A stretch of 64,000 bases of DNA from Actinoplanes sp. M2I2. Lineage in GTDB: Bacteria; Actinomycetota; Actinomycetes; Mycobacteriales; Micromonosporaceae. Position 1 is the stretch's first letter; each line of letters starts with the position of its first letter. The notes under the pieces were generated by a model. It made no database searches. It worked only from the letters and a program-made list of their open reading frames with translations, and was not told the origin of the DNA. A program made the translations under genes and the position numbers. Positions 25,182 to 33,744 of the stretch are shown here, piece by piece. The stretch is taken from the NCBI RefSeq assembly GCF_023544445.1, contig NZ_JALPVJ010000018.1, forward strand, positions 124,001-188,000. The letters are read 5' to 3'.

Positions 25182-27374
25182 TCACCAGGTGAAGGTGGCG
25201 CTCCGGGCTTCGCTGGTGAGGGTGCGGCCGTCGCGGTCGTAGTTGAAAGACATGACGACGGCGTAGCTGCGGCCGCGAGCCGGTCGGGTCGAGGCCGGTC
25301 CGCAGGTGCGGGTGGCGATGTCGCCGTCGAACGCGAGGCCGTCGCAGCTCTTGGTGGCGCCGACGACGCGGCCGGTGTCGGCGTCCCTCAGGGCCACCGT
25401 GATGTGGCCCCGGCCGCCGCCGGGCGCGGTCACCGAGGCCTGGTAACGGACGTCGCGGCCGAGCATGTAGCAGGGCTGGACGCGGGCGGCGCTCTTGCTG
25501 CGGAGGTCGATCGCGAAGCTCTGGTTGCACTGCCACGGACCGTACGGCTGGGCTTCGAGACGCGGCGATCGGGTGGGCTTGCGCTTGGTCGGCCGGGGCG
25601 CGGCCTTCGGGCGTACGGCGGTAGGAGCCGGCTCCGCGGCGGCCGGAGCGCTCGACGTGGCCAGGGGCCGGGTGTTGCCGGTCAGGCGACGGTCGGCGGC
25701 CCGGGTGGCGGGCGTGGTGGCGCTGCGCCGCGCGACGGGGGCGGCGCCCGGGGCGGCGGCTGCGGAAGCGGGCGCGACGATGATCTGGGGTGCGGCCAGG
25801 TCACGGGATTCGCCGTCGGCGCGGCCCAGGTTCCAGGCGATGGTGGCTACGGCGGAGGCGACCATCGCCGCGGCGATCAGCGACATCGTGGCGCCGGGAC
25901 GGGCCCAGCGCCAACTGGGGACGGCGTTGCGCTTCCCGGGGTGCCGCTGCGGGGGAACGATCGACTCCGCCGCGCGGGAGCCGGCCGGCGCGGCACGGTC
26001 GGCGTCGGCCGGCCCGCGGTCGGAACGGCCCGCCGCCGGCCCGGGCGACGACCCGTCGGCGCTCGGCACGAGCGACAACCGGTGGGCGCCCGACGCCGAC
26101 CGGTGCGCGCCCGACGCCGGCGACGACCCGTCGGGGTCCGACGCGAGCGGAGAGCGGTCAGGGTCCGACGCGAGCGGAGCGCGGTCACGGTCCGACGCGA
26201 GCGGAGAGCCGGACGAACGCGAGGCCCGGTCGGTCGCCGGCGGAAGCGCGGCGCGGTGGGACGCCGACGAGTTCGAGGAACGGTCGGCGGCCGCCGGGAT
26301 CAAAGGACGGTCGGCGGGCGCGGGTGCGGACCGGTCGCCGGTCGGGGAGAAGCGCCAGCCGTCGTCGACGGCCGCGAACGAAGGCGACGGGAAATCGATG
26401 CTGGCCAGGGCCGGCCGCAGGAAGGGCTCGGAGCGCGGCGGCTCGGCCAGCGCGTCCGCCGGTGGCGGCAGCGCGGGGGTGCCGGCGAAGCGGCGGGCCA
26501 CGTCGGAGAGGTCGGCGACCAGTTCGGCGGCGGTCGGGCGCAGGCGCGGCTTCTGGGCCATGCAGGCCAGGACGACGTCCCAGACCGGGTCGGGCAGGCC
26601 GGAGCGGCGGACGGGGTTGCCCTCGAGGTGCCGGCGCATGAGGTCGGGGATCGAGTCGCTCAGGTACGGCGGCCGGCCGCTGACCAGTTCGTAAAACAGC
26701 ACGCCGAGGGCGTAGATGTCGGTCGCCGGGCTGGCCGCGGCGCCGTGGAAGGCCTCGGGCGACATGTAGTGCGGGGTGCCGACGACCGCGTTGGGGGTGG
26801 TCATGCTGGGGGTGTGCAGGATCCGGGCCACGCCGAAGTCGGTGAGCCGGGTGTCCAGGCGGCCGTCGGTGGTGTCGAGCAGGATGTTGTCGGGCTTCAC
26901 GTCGCGGTGCACCACGCCCAGGTCGTGCGCCTCGGCCAGGGCGGCGGCGACCTGCGCGGTGAGCCGGGCCGCCTCGCCCGGGGCCACGGTCGGCCGGTCA
27001 CGCAGCAGGTCGCGCAGGCTGCCCCCGCTGACCAGGTCCATCACCAGGCCGATGGTCTCGCCCACGCTGAACAGGTCGTGCACGCGCACCACGTTGCGGT
27101 GCCGCAGCATGCGCAGGATCGTGCGTTCCTGCACGAAACGAGTGACCAGCCGGGGCTGCCGCAGCAGGCTCTCGTGCAGCAGCTTCACCGCGACCGCCTC
27201 GCCGGTGGCCCGGTCGAGCGCCTCCCACACCGTGCCGGTCGCGCCCTGCCCGAGGGGCCGCTGCAGCATGTACGCGCTGCCGACGCACCGTCCACTCAAG
27301 TCCATGGTCGACGTGCCGTGCGTGTCGGCGCGTGATCCGACGCTCGACCGGTCCCGCGTGCCATGCTGAGTCAC
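25182..27374 (-). CDS. Transmembrane Ser/Thr protein kinase (PknB type)
   Basis: 730 residues, GTG start with AAGGA 7 bases upstream. The kinase domain (about 36-295) has Gly-loop LGQGATGTVW, Lys64, HRDVKPDN with Asp158, DFG with Asp179 and GTPHYMSPE, so it is active-looking. A long Ser/Pro/Asp-rich juxtamembrane linker contains three repeats of a 10-residue unit (SPLASDxDRx, about 390-418). One membrane helix lies at about 496-516. The extracellular part ends in a four-cysteine domain of about 110 residues (QCNQSF, QPCYML, KSCDGL, RTCGPA) that is not a PASTA repeat. The ligand is unknown. EF-Tu, a known target of STKs in other actinobacteria, is encoded next (context only). Confidence 0.95.
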   Translation of the reverse strand: MTQHGTRDRSSVGSRADTHGTSTMDLSGRCVGSAYMLQRPLGQGATGTVWEALDRATGEAVAVKLLHESLLRQPRLVTRFVQERTILRMLRHRNVVRVHDLFSVGETIGLVMDLVSGGSLRDLLRDRPTVAPGEAARLTAQVAAALAEAHDLGVVHRDVKPDNILLDTTDGRLDTRLTDFGVARILHTPSMTTPNAVVGTPHYMSPEAFHGAAASPATDIYALGVLFYELVSGRPPYLSDSIPDLMRRHLEGNPVRRSGLPDPVWDVVLACMAQKPRLRPTAAELVADLSDVARRFAGTPALPPPADALAEPPRSEPFLRPALASIDFPSPSFAAVDDGWRFSPTGDRSAPAPADRPLIPAAADRSSNSSASHRAALPPATDRASRSSGSPLASDRDRAPLASDPDRSPLASDPDGSSPASGAHRSASGAHRLSLVPSADGSSPGPAAGRSDRGPADADRAAPAGSRAAESIVPPQRHPGKRNAVPSWRWARPGATMSLIAAAMVASAVATIAWNLGRADGESRDLAAPQIIVAPASAAAAPGAAPVARRSATTPATRAADRRLTGNTRPLATSSAPAAAEPAPTAVRPKAAPRPTKRKPTRSPRLEAQPYGPWQCNQSFAIDLRSKSAARVQPCYMLGRDVRYQASVTAPGGGRGHITVALRDADTGRVVGATKSCDGLAFDGDIATRTCGPASTRPARGRSYAVVMSFNYDRDGRTLTSEARSATFTW

Positions 27375-27533
27375 TCGTTGGTCCTTCCGAAGCCGACAGT
27401 GCTCCGGAATATTGCTGTTTGTCCGTATCGCAAGGCAAGCGTTCGCGCCCGGTTTCGCCCCTTCGGTCGGAGTAGCGAAATTCCCGTTACTTGGACGTGC
27501 CGGTGTCGTTCGAGATGGTGCCGGACAGCGTGC

Positions 27534-29570
27534 TCACTTGGGCGCCGCGGCGTCGGTCGGGCTGGTGCCGGCGAGCGTGCGGATGGCGCCGAGCAACGTC
27601 GACCGGGTGAACGGCTTTTCGATCAGCATGCTGTTGTCGTCGAGCTGCAGCTGCGGGCCCAGCGACGCCGCGGTGTAGCCGGACATGTAGAGGACCGGCA
27701 GGTGCGGCTGGTGCGTCCGCAGGGCCGCGGCCAGCTCGGGACCGGTCATCGTCGGCATCACCACGTCGGTGATCAGCAGGTCGGGGTGCGCCCCGGCGGC
27801 CACCTGGGTCACCGCCTGCAGCGCGTCGGTCGCCACGGTGATGGCGTAACCGGCCGGCTCGATCAGGCGTTGCACGAGTTGCGCGACCTCGGGCTGGTCC
27901 TCGACGATCAGGACCCGGCCGATCACGGCGGGCGCGCCCTGGCGGCCCGAGGCGGTCACCGTCTTCTCCTCGGCCGCCGGCAGGTAGAGGTGGACGGTCG
28001 TGCCCATGCGGGGCTCCGACTCCAGCTCGATGTGGCCGCCGATCCCCTGCACGATGCCGGCCGTGGTGGCCAGCCCCAGGCCCGCGGCGGTCGGCCGGGT
28101 GGTGAAGAACGGCTCGAGCGCGCGCTGACGCACCTCGTCGGTCATGCCCACACCCGTGTCGGTGATGACGATGTGCACGAGCCGGCCCGGCGGTACGCCC
28201 TCGGGCCCCTTGCCCGGCTCGACCAGCTCGTTCATCGCCGCCACCCGCAGCATGCCGCCGTGCAGCATGGCGTCGCGGGCGTTCGCGGCCAGGTTGACCA
28301 GCGCCTGCTCCAGCGGGCCGCGCTCGGCCCGGACGGCCCACACGTCGGGGCCGAACGCCAGGTCGAGGCCGATGTGCTCGCCGAGCGTACGGCTGAAAAG
28401 CGACTGCACGTCGGTGAGCAGGTCGGGAATCGGGATGATCTCGGGGCGGTTGCCGTCGCTGCGACCGAACGCGAGCAGCTGGTGGGTCAGCGAACGACCG
28501 GTGCCGACCGCGTCGAGGATGTCGACGGCCAGCTTGTGCTGCTGGCTGCTCTCGTCCGTGGTCGACGAGATCATCTCGGCCGAGCCGCCGACCACGGTCA
28601 GCAGGTTGTTGAAGTCGTGCGAGATGCCGCCGATGAGCTGGCCCAGGCTGTCCAGCCGGCGCAGGTGGTCGAGCTGGCGCTTGAGCCCGCGCGCGTCGAT
28701 GTGGTCGGTGGTGTCGGTGACCATGCAGACGACCCCGGTGAACTCACCGTGATCACCCATCAGCGGCATCATGCTGATGCGCACGCTGCGCTGTGAGCCG
28801 TCGGCGCGCATGAGACGGGTGCCGCCGACCGTCGACCGGCCGTCGCGGCACTCGTTGATCCGCCGGTTCAGCTCCTTCTGGCCCTGGTCGTTGAGGAACC
28901 CCCGCAACGAGACGCCGACGAGCTGCGACCGGGGCATGCCCAGCACGACGCCGATCGGCTCGTTGGCGTACGTCACCACGGCGTCCGGGTCGATCTGGAG
29001 CACACCCTCGGGGATCGTCTCGAGGACCCGCCGGTAGCGCTCCTCGCTGGCCCGCAGCCGTTCCAGGGCCCGGGCGCTGGAGCAGGCCAGGGCGAGCTCG
29101 CCGGCGATGTCCCGGGCCAGCTCGACCTCGGCCGTCGAATAGGACGAGCCGGGCGCTTCGCGGGTCAGGACCAGATAACCCGCGTACGTGTTGTCGACGA
29201 TCACCGGGCACAGCACCGCGGAGTGGATCTCGTGTTCCTCACCCGCCAGCGGCTCGATGCCGTCGCCGGCCAGCACGATGGGCCGGCGGCTGGCGGCCAG
29301 CGCGGTCGAGAAGTCGTCGTCGGGCAGTTGGTCGACGTGGTCGAGCACCCGGGCCAGCGAGGCCGACCGCTGGTCGTCGATGTGGTGGTAGGTGATCGAG
29401 TCGTAACGGCCGTCGTCGCGCAGCAACTGCACGCCGGCGCCGTCACCGATCATGTCGGCGGCGGCGCGGGCCGCCGTGGACTGGACGAGAGCAGGTTCGT
29501 GGGAGACCCGGCTGAGAGCCAGGGCAAGATCGGCGAGCGCGTACCGGAGGGGGTAAGCCATGACACCCAT
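27534..29570 (-). CDS. Soluble hybrid sensor histidine kinase (GAF-PAS-HisKA-HATPase-REC)
   Basis: 678 residues. An N-terminal GAF-like domain (about 15-170), a PAS domain (about 175-290) and a HisKA with phospho-acceptor His318 in GGISHDFNN follow in order. HATPase_c has NLAANARDA, DTGVGM and the G2 loop AAGLGLA, and a C-terminal receiver has Asp603 in LLITDVVMP. No membrane helix is seen. The ISHDFNN subtype with a C-terminal receiver resembles proteobacterial CckA-like kinases more than typical actinobacterial ones. No output regulator is adjacent, so the partner must be elsewhere. It precedes the STK gene on the same strand, 160 bp apart. Confidence 0.93.
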   Translation of the reverse strand: MGVMAYPLRYALADLALALSRVSHEPALVQSTAARAAADMIGDGAGVQLLRDDGRYDSITYHHIDDQRSASLARVLDHVDQLPDDDFSTALAASRRPIVLAGDGIEPLAGEEHEIHSAVLCPVIVDNTYAGYLVLTREAPGSSYSTAEVELARDIAGELALACSSARALERLRASEERYRRVLETIPEGVLQIDPDAVVTYANEPIGVVLGMPRSQLVGVSLRGFLNDQGQKELNRRINECRDGRSTVGGTRLMRADGSQRSVRISMMPLMGDHGEFTGVVCMVTDTTDHIDARGLKRQLDHLRRLDSLGQLIGGISHDFNNLLTVVGGSAEMISSTTDESSQQHKLAVDILDAVGTGRSLTHQLLAFGRSDGNRPEIIPIPDLLTDVQSLFSRTLGEHIGLDLAFGPDVWAVRAERGPLEQALVNLAANARDAMLHGGMLRVAAMNELVEPGKGPEGVPPGRLVHIVITDTGVGMTDEVRQRALEPFFTTRPTAAGLGLATTAGIVQGIGGHIELESEPRMGTTVHLYLPAAEEKTVTASGRQGAPAVIGRVLIVEDQPEVAQLVQRLIEPAGYAITVATDALQAVTQVAAGAHPDLLITDVVMPTMTGPELAAALRTHQPHLPVLYMSGYTAASLGPQLQLDDNSMLIEKPFTRSTLLGAIRTLAGTSPTDAAAPK

Positions 29571-29629
29571 GACGACATGATCCGCGCGCTACGGGGTGCG
29601 TGGTGCCGGTTCGCCAGGTTTGCAACCAT

Positions 29630-30448
29630 TCAACTGATGATCTCGGGGAGCACGGCCGCCGCCGGGGCCCGCAGACTGACGGCGCAGATCGGGTCGAGCG
29701 GGGTCGGCTGCGGGTTGACCTGGATGACGGCGCCACCGCTGCGGGCCGCCACCCACGGAAGGTCGGCGGCCGGGTAGACCAGGGCCGACGTCCCGACGGT
29801 GAGCAGGACGTCGCAGTGGGCGGCCGCGTCGACGGCACGCTCGAAAGCTTCGGCCGGCAATTGCTCACCGAACCACACGACGCCCGGCCGCACCGCCGCC
29901 CCGCAGACCGCACAGGCCGGCGGCTCGATGGGCCCCTCATCCCCGCCGGGCAGCACAGCCGGCGCGGCGCCGGCCGACATGGCCCCGGCCGACATGGCCC
30001 CGGCCGATGTGGCGCCGGCCGATGTGGCGCCGGCCGATCCACCGGGCGCCGCCGGCGGCACGGCCGGCGTGGCGCAGACCGAGCAGCGGGGCGTGAAGAG
30101 GCTGCCGTGCAGGTGCACGACGTCGGCGGAACCGGCCCGTTCGTGCAGGTCGTCGACGTTCTGGGTGATCACCGTGCAGTCGCGCCGGGCGATCGCCTCG
30201 TGGCCGGCGTTGGGCCGCACGCGCTCGACCGCGGCGCGGCGCCCCTCGTACCAGCCCCAGACCAGAGCCGGATCGCGCTCGAAGGCCTCGGGGGTGGCCA
30301 GCGCCTCGGCGTCGAAGCGGGCCCACAGGCCGGTGAGCGCATCGCGGAACGTCGGGATGCCGCTTTCGGCGGACATGCCGGCGCCGGTGAAGACGACGAG
30401 CCGGCGGGCCCGGCCGATCAGCTCGGCCGCCTCGCGTACGGGATCCAT
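29630..30448 (-). CDS. Sirtuin, NAD-dependent protein deacylase
   Basis: 272 residues. NAD-binding GAGMSAESGIPTFR, TQNVDDLHERAG, catalytic His114 in HLHGSLF and a zinc site CSVC (122, 125) plus CAVC (179, 182) are intact. Tyr67 and Arg70 (WYEGRR) give the YxxR signature of class III sirtuins that remove succinyl and other acidic acyl groups (known for CobB/SIRT5). Odd: about 30 residues of Ala/Gly/Ser repeat (GATSA, GAMSA units) are inserted between the two zinc CxxC pairs. The DNA there is a 15-bp repeat. It is divergent from the LPMO gene. Confidence 0.95.
   Translation of the reverse strand: MDPVREAAELIGRARRLVVFTGAGMSAESGIPTFRDALTGLWARFDAEALATPEAFERDPALVWGWYEGRRAAVERVRPNAGHEAIARRDCTVITQNVDDLHERAGSADVVHLHGSLFTPRCSVCATPAVPPAAPGGSAGATSAGATSAGAMSAGAMSAGAAPAVLPGGDEGPIEPPACAVCGAAVRPGVVWFGEQLPAEAFERAVDAAAHCDVLLTVGTSALVYPAADLPWVAARSGGAVIQVNPQPTPLDPICAVSLRAPAAAVLPEIIS
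29966..30045. repeat. 15-bp in-frame repeat inside the sirtuin gene
   Basis: Five consecutive 15-bp units such as CCGGCCGACATGGCC and CCGGCCGATGTGGCG encode the pentapeptide repeat (G-A-x-S-A) in the zinc-ribbon insertion. The period keeps the frame, so copy number can change without breaking the protein. Confidence 0.85.
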
Positions 30449-30499
30449 CCGCCCATCGTCACACTATTGACACTCGTCGATTTTATGCGACCGTGTTAC

Positions 30500-30515
30500 G
30501 ACACCCGCCGGTGTC
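30500..30515. promoter_or_regulatory. Inverted repeat between sirtuin and LPMO genes
   Basis: GACACC-CGCC-GGTGTC, perfect 6-bp arms, 85 bp before the LPMO start. A TTGACA hexamer lies about 30 bp further upstream. It could be an operator or a leader hairpin; no regulator is indicated. Confidence 0.35.
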
Positions 30516-30599
30516 TGTGATCCGGGAGCAGAGGGCAGCTCTCGCCGGATTCCCCTGGCCTGTCCACCGGGCCACCGACCATGCGGAGCGCATGCCCTC

Positions 30600-31679
30600 A
30601 TGAAATCCAGAATCGTCTTCAGCGCGCTGGCGGGCCTTCTGCTCGCCGGCCTCACCTTCCTGTTCGCGCCGTCCTCCCCGGCCGGCGCACACGGCAACAT
30701 CACCGGCCCGGCGTCGCGCAACTACGGCTGCTTCGAGCGCTGGGGCAGCAAGTTCCAGGACCCGGCGATGGCCACCCAGGACCCCATGTGCTGGCAGGCC
30801 TGGCAGGCCAACCCGAGCGCCATGTGGAACTGGAACGGCCTGTTCCGCGAGAACGTGGGCGGCAACCACCAGGGCGCCATCCCCGACGGCCAGCTGTGCA
30901 GCGGCGGGCGTACCGAGAACGGTCGTTACAACGCGATGGACGCCCTCGGCGACTGGAAGGCCACGAACGTCGGCACCAGCTTCAACGTGAAGCTGTTCGA
31001 CGGCGCGCGGCACGGCGCCGACTACATCCGGGTGTACGTCAGCAAGCCCGGCTTCAACCCGGTGACCCAGGCCCTGAAGTGGTCGGACCTCGACGAGGTG
31101 TCCGAGATCGGCAACACGCCGGCGGCGCAGTGGACGCAGCGCGCCGACGGTGTGGAGATCGACGTCCCGGTCTCGGCGCCGGGCCGCAGCGGACGGGCCC
31201 TGGTCTACACGATCTGGCAGGCCAGCCACCTCGACCAGTCCTACTACTTCTGCAGCGACGTGAACTTCGGCGGCACGACCACACCGCCCACCACCCCGCC
31301 GACCACGCCGCCCACGACTCCGCCGACCACACCGCCCACCACTCCCCCGACGACCCCGCCGACCACCACGCCGCCGGTCTCGGGCGCGTGCTCGGCGACG
31401 TACTCGACCAGCAGCCAGTGGTCGGGCGGCTTCCAGGGTGAGGTCAAGGTGACCGCCGGGTCGGCGGCCCTGAAGAGCTGGACGGTGAACCTGGCCTACG
31501 GCAGCGCGCCGTCGGTCCAGCAGTCGTGGAGCTCGACCGTCACGGCGAGCGGCACCTCGCTGGTGGCCAAGAACGTCGCCTACAACGGCGCCGTGCCGGC
31601 CGGCGGCTCCGCGAGCTTCGGGTTCATCGCCTCCGGTACGGCCTCGGCCCCGACGGTGACCTGCACCGCCACCACCTGA
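30600..31679 (+). CDS. Lytic polysaccharide monooxygenase (AA10) with CBM2
   Basis: 359 residues. The signal peptide is cleaved before His31 (GA-HGNITGP), leaving the N-terminal His of the copper histidine brace. The second brace His is 138 (GARHGADYIRVYVSK). Cysteines are placed as in cellulose-active AA10 enzymes. A linker of about eight TPPT repeats (about 226-260) leads to a C-terminal CBM2 (CSATYSTSSQWSGGFQGEVKVT to the final VTCTATT). The enzyme oxidatively cleaves crystalline polysaccharide, most likely cellulose given the CBM2 (inference; chitin is also known for the family). No CebR-type site is seen upstream of it, although one lies 73 bp downstream. Confidence 0.96.
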   Translation: MKSRIVFSALAGLLLAGLTFLFAPSSPAGAHGNITGPASRNYGCFERWGSKFQDPAMATQDPMCWQAWQANPSAMWNWNGLFRENVGGNHQGAIPDGQLCSGGRTENGRYNAMDALGDWKATNVGTSFNVKLFDGARHGADYIRVYVSKPGFNPVTQALKWSDLDEVSEIGNTPAAQWTQRADGVEIDVPVSAPGRSGRALVYTIWQASHLDQSYYFCSDVNFGGTTTPPTTPPTTPPTTPPTTPPTTPPTTPPTTTPPVSGACSATYSTSSQWSGGFQGEVKVTAGSAALKSWTVNLAYGSAPSVQQSWSSTVTASGTSLVAKNVAYNGAVPAGGSASFGFIASGTASAPTVTCTATT

Positions 31680-31685
31680 CCGACC

Positions 31686-31719
31686 CAGAGGCCGGCAGCC
31701 GCCGTGCCGCCGGCCTCTG
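31686..31719 (+). terminator. Terminator of the LPMO gene
   Basis: A perfect 11-bp stem CAGAGGCCGGC/GCCGGCCTCTG with a 12-nt loop, 7 bp after the stop codon. Confidence 0.85.
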
Positions 31720-31750
31720 GCGCCACTTCCCGCCAGCCGTTAAAGTGCTT

Positions 31751-31766
31751 CTGGGAGCGCTCCCAG
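31751..31766. promoter_or_regulatory. Perfect CebR/CelR-type operator with no obvious target gene
   Basis: CTGGGAGCGCTCCCAG is a 16-bp perfect palindrome containing TGGGAGCGCTCCCA, the established operator of CebR (Streptomyces) and CelR (Thermobifida), LacI-family repressors of cellulose and cello-oligosaccharide use. It lies in the 335-bp gap between the LPMO terminator and the sigma factor gene. The 250 bp after it hold no gene-sized open frame with a ribosome site, only 17-codon frames at about 31850 and 31910. It may be an orphan left by a lost cellulase gene, or it may control the downstream sigma operon. Confidence 0.85.
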
Positions 31767-32014
31767 ACCAAGGGCGCGCACCTCGACATCAGCGGCCGAA
31801 AGGAGTTCCCCGTTCCACCCGGCGGTTGTTTCTCGAAGCCGCGGGGGACGATGACTGCCCTCCTCGTCCCCCGTCTTCAGCACCTGCACCGAGCTCGCTC
31901 CTGAACAGGATGAGACGCGGCCACGGCGGGCCACTCGGCCCCGCCCTTCGCCTGCGCCCCTGATCGGACGAGAATTTTTTATAACCTCCCGCGCCTCGAG
32001 GCCGTCTTACTGAC

Positions 32015-32557
32015 GTGAGCGAAACCGACCGAGATTTCCGCGAGTTCGTGGCGGCGCACCTGGAACGGCTGCGGGCCCTCGCCTACATCACGTGCGGCGA
32101 CTGGCAACTCGCCGAGGACGCGGTGGCCACCGTGCTCAGCCGGATGTACCCGCGGTGGGAGCGCATCGAGCAGCCGGCCGTGTATGCGCGTCAGGCCGTC
32201 GTGCGAGCGGCGATCTCCGAGAAGCGCCGGCCTTGGTGGCGGCGCGAGCGGTCAGCCGGTGACGCCCTGCCCGAGGTGAGCCTGGCCGACCACTCCGGGC
32301 CCGTCGACGAACGCCTTCGCCTGCACGCGGCCCTGCTGCGCGTCCCGGTCGGTCTGCGCTCGGTGCTGGTGCTGCGGTTCATCGAGGGCCTCAGCGTCGC
32401 GGAGACGGCCGAGGCGCTCGGCCGTCCCGAAGGAACCGTCAAGAACTACACATCCCGAGGGCTGGAAGCCATGCGCAGGATCCTCGGCCCGAACCTGACC
32501 GACCTGGAGGGGGACAAGCATGTCACAGCGTTTGCACGACATTCTGCCGATGGTTGA
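32015..32557 (+). CDS. ECF sigma factor, SigE70-like
   Basis: 180 residues, GTG start. Region 2 (FREFVAAHLERLRALAYITCGDWQLAEDAVATVLSRMY, given here only as a location, residues 8-45) and region 4 helix-turn-helix (GLSVAETAEALGRPEGTVKNYTSRGLEAMR, about 128-158) have the SigE/Sig-70 family layout of actinobacteria. The A+T-rich run ATTTTTTATAA 30 bp before the start is a candidate promoter element. The next gene begins inside its last codons (38-bp overlap), a coupling usual for a sigma factor with its membrane regulator. Confidence 0.92.
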   Translation: MSETDRDFREFVAAHLERLRALAYITCGDWQLAEDAVATVLSRMYPRWERIEQPAVYARQAVVRAAISEKRRPWWRRERSAGDALPEVSLADHSGPVDERLRLHAALLRVPVGLRSVLVLRFIEGLSVAETAEALGRPEGTVKNYTSRGLEAMRRILGPNLTDLEGDKHVTAFARHSADG

Positions 32558-33674
32558 GGAGAATGCGCCGCCGATGCGGTTCACGCCCGACGACATCCTC
32601 GGACTGGGCCGGCGGCGTAAACGAAACCGGCGAGCCGCCGCAGTGGCGTCGGCGGCCACGGCGCTGGCCGTCGCGGTGGTGGCCGTGGCGCCGAACGCCC
32701 TCGGCGGCGGCGACGACCTGGCGCCGGCCGCCGGCGGACCGGCGATGCTGACTGTGGCGGGCCCGTTCCAGGGCACCATCGTCACGACCGAGGCGGCCGG
32801 CTTCACGATCAGCGAGACCGCTCAGGTGACCGACGGCTACCAGCTCGCCACGATCACCACGCCCCAGGACACCGCACGGGCCGCCGGCCTGGTCGCTCTC
32901 TTCCGGCCAGGGGTGTTCTCGGCGAAGGCGTACACCGAAGGCGGGCAGAAGGTGGACGTCGACGGCCGACCGGGGTGGTACGTGCCGGAGGTGAGGTTCG
33001 CCGACGAGCCGGACCCCGGGCCGGCCCTGGTCTGGGAGTACGCCGAGAACGCGTACGCCCTGGTCGCCGCCTACCACCGGACCGGGCGCGGGGCGGGCGT
33101 CCCGGAGCCGGACCCCAGCGACACGACCACCATCTACCCGGAGCCGCCGAAGGCCGGGCCGCCGTGGATGGACAAGGCCCAGCTGACCACCGTGGCCGCG
33201 GCGGTGCGGACCACGGACACCGCCGAGCCGTTGCGGGTCGGCGTCAAGCTCCCTGAGCTGCCGTCCGGCTGGTCGCTGGACTCGGCCGGCACGCTGAGCT
33301 CGACCTACGGACTGCTCGATGACGACTCCCACCTCCGGCTGGTCCAGGGCTCGCACACCTATCAGGACGTCGATCAGCTCCGGACGCCGGCCGGCCTGGC
33401 CTCGATCGTGATCTCGGCCGGGCCGTACCGGGCGAGCGAGGCGAACCTCGAGATCGCGCCCGGTGAGGTCAGGTGCCCGAAGGTGGACTGGTGCGTGTGG
33501 CTCAATGCGGACCGCACCTGGCTGGCGGCTATCACGGCCACCGCCGCCGACGGCAGCGTCAACAACGCCGGCACAGGCATCACCCAGGCGACGTTGAAGG
33601 CGATGTTGAGCTCGGCGACCATCGCCGACCCGGCCGACCGGTCGAGCTGGTTCCCGGTCCGCGCCGGGAAGTAA
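32520..33674 (+). CDS. Single-pass membrane protein coupled to the ECF sigma factor
   Basis: 384 residues. Cytosolic N-terminus of about 35 residues (MSQRLHDILPMVEENAPPM, then a basic RRRKRNRR), one membrane helix (about 38-57) and an extracellular domain of about 320 residues with two Cys near the end (VRCPKVDWCVW). There is no zinc-binding HxxxCxxC anti-sigma motif. Overlap with the sigma gene makes an anti-sigma or co-regulator role likely, but this is context, not motif evidence. Confidence 0.8.
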   Translation: MSQRLHDILPMVEENAPPMRFTPDDILGLGRRRKRNRRAAAVASAATALAVAVVAVAPNALGGGDDLAPAAGGPAMLTVAGPFQGTIVTTEAAGFTISETAQVTDGYQLATITTPQDTARAAGLVALFRPGVFSAKAYTEGGQKVDVDGRPGWYVPEVRFADEPDPGPALVWEYAENAYALVAAYHRTGRGAGVPEPDPSDTTTIYPEPPKAGPPWMDKAQLTTVAAAVRTTDTAEPLRVGVKLPELPSGWSLDSAGTLSSTYGLLDDDSHLRLVQGSHTYQDVDQLRTPAGLASIVISAGPYRASEANLEIAPGEVRCPKVDWCVWLNADRTWLAAITATAADGSVNNAGTGITQATLKAMLSSATIADPADRSSWFPVRAGK

Positions 33675-33699
33675 CCGGGCCTCCCCAGGGATGCGCACC

Positions 33700-33744
33700 C
33701 GAGCCGTTCGCGGCGGCCCTCACCGGGCCGCGGCGAACGGCTCG
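33700..33744. terminator. Long bidirectional terminator with a stop codon in its loop
   Basis: A 20-bp stem with one mismatch (arm starts CGAGCCGTTCGC) and a 5-nt loop. The TGA of the minus-strand GH88-like gene (33722-33720) lies in the loop, so one arm encodes that protein's last residues (EPFAAAR). It serves both convergent genes. Confidence 0.92.

Noticed and set aside
30464-30600. CebR operator upstream of the LPMO gene
   Set aside because: No TGGGAGCGCTCCCA-like palindrome is present in the sirtuin-LPMO intergenic region; only an unrelated 6-bp inverted repeat is found.
31850-31963. 17-codon open frames after the CebR site
   Set aside because: Too short, no convincing ribosome site and no conserved sequence that I can recognise; kept only as a note in the operator entry.
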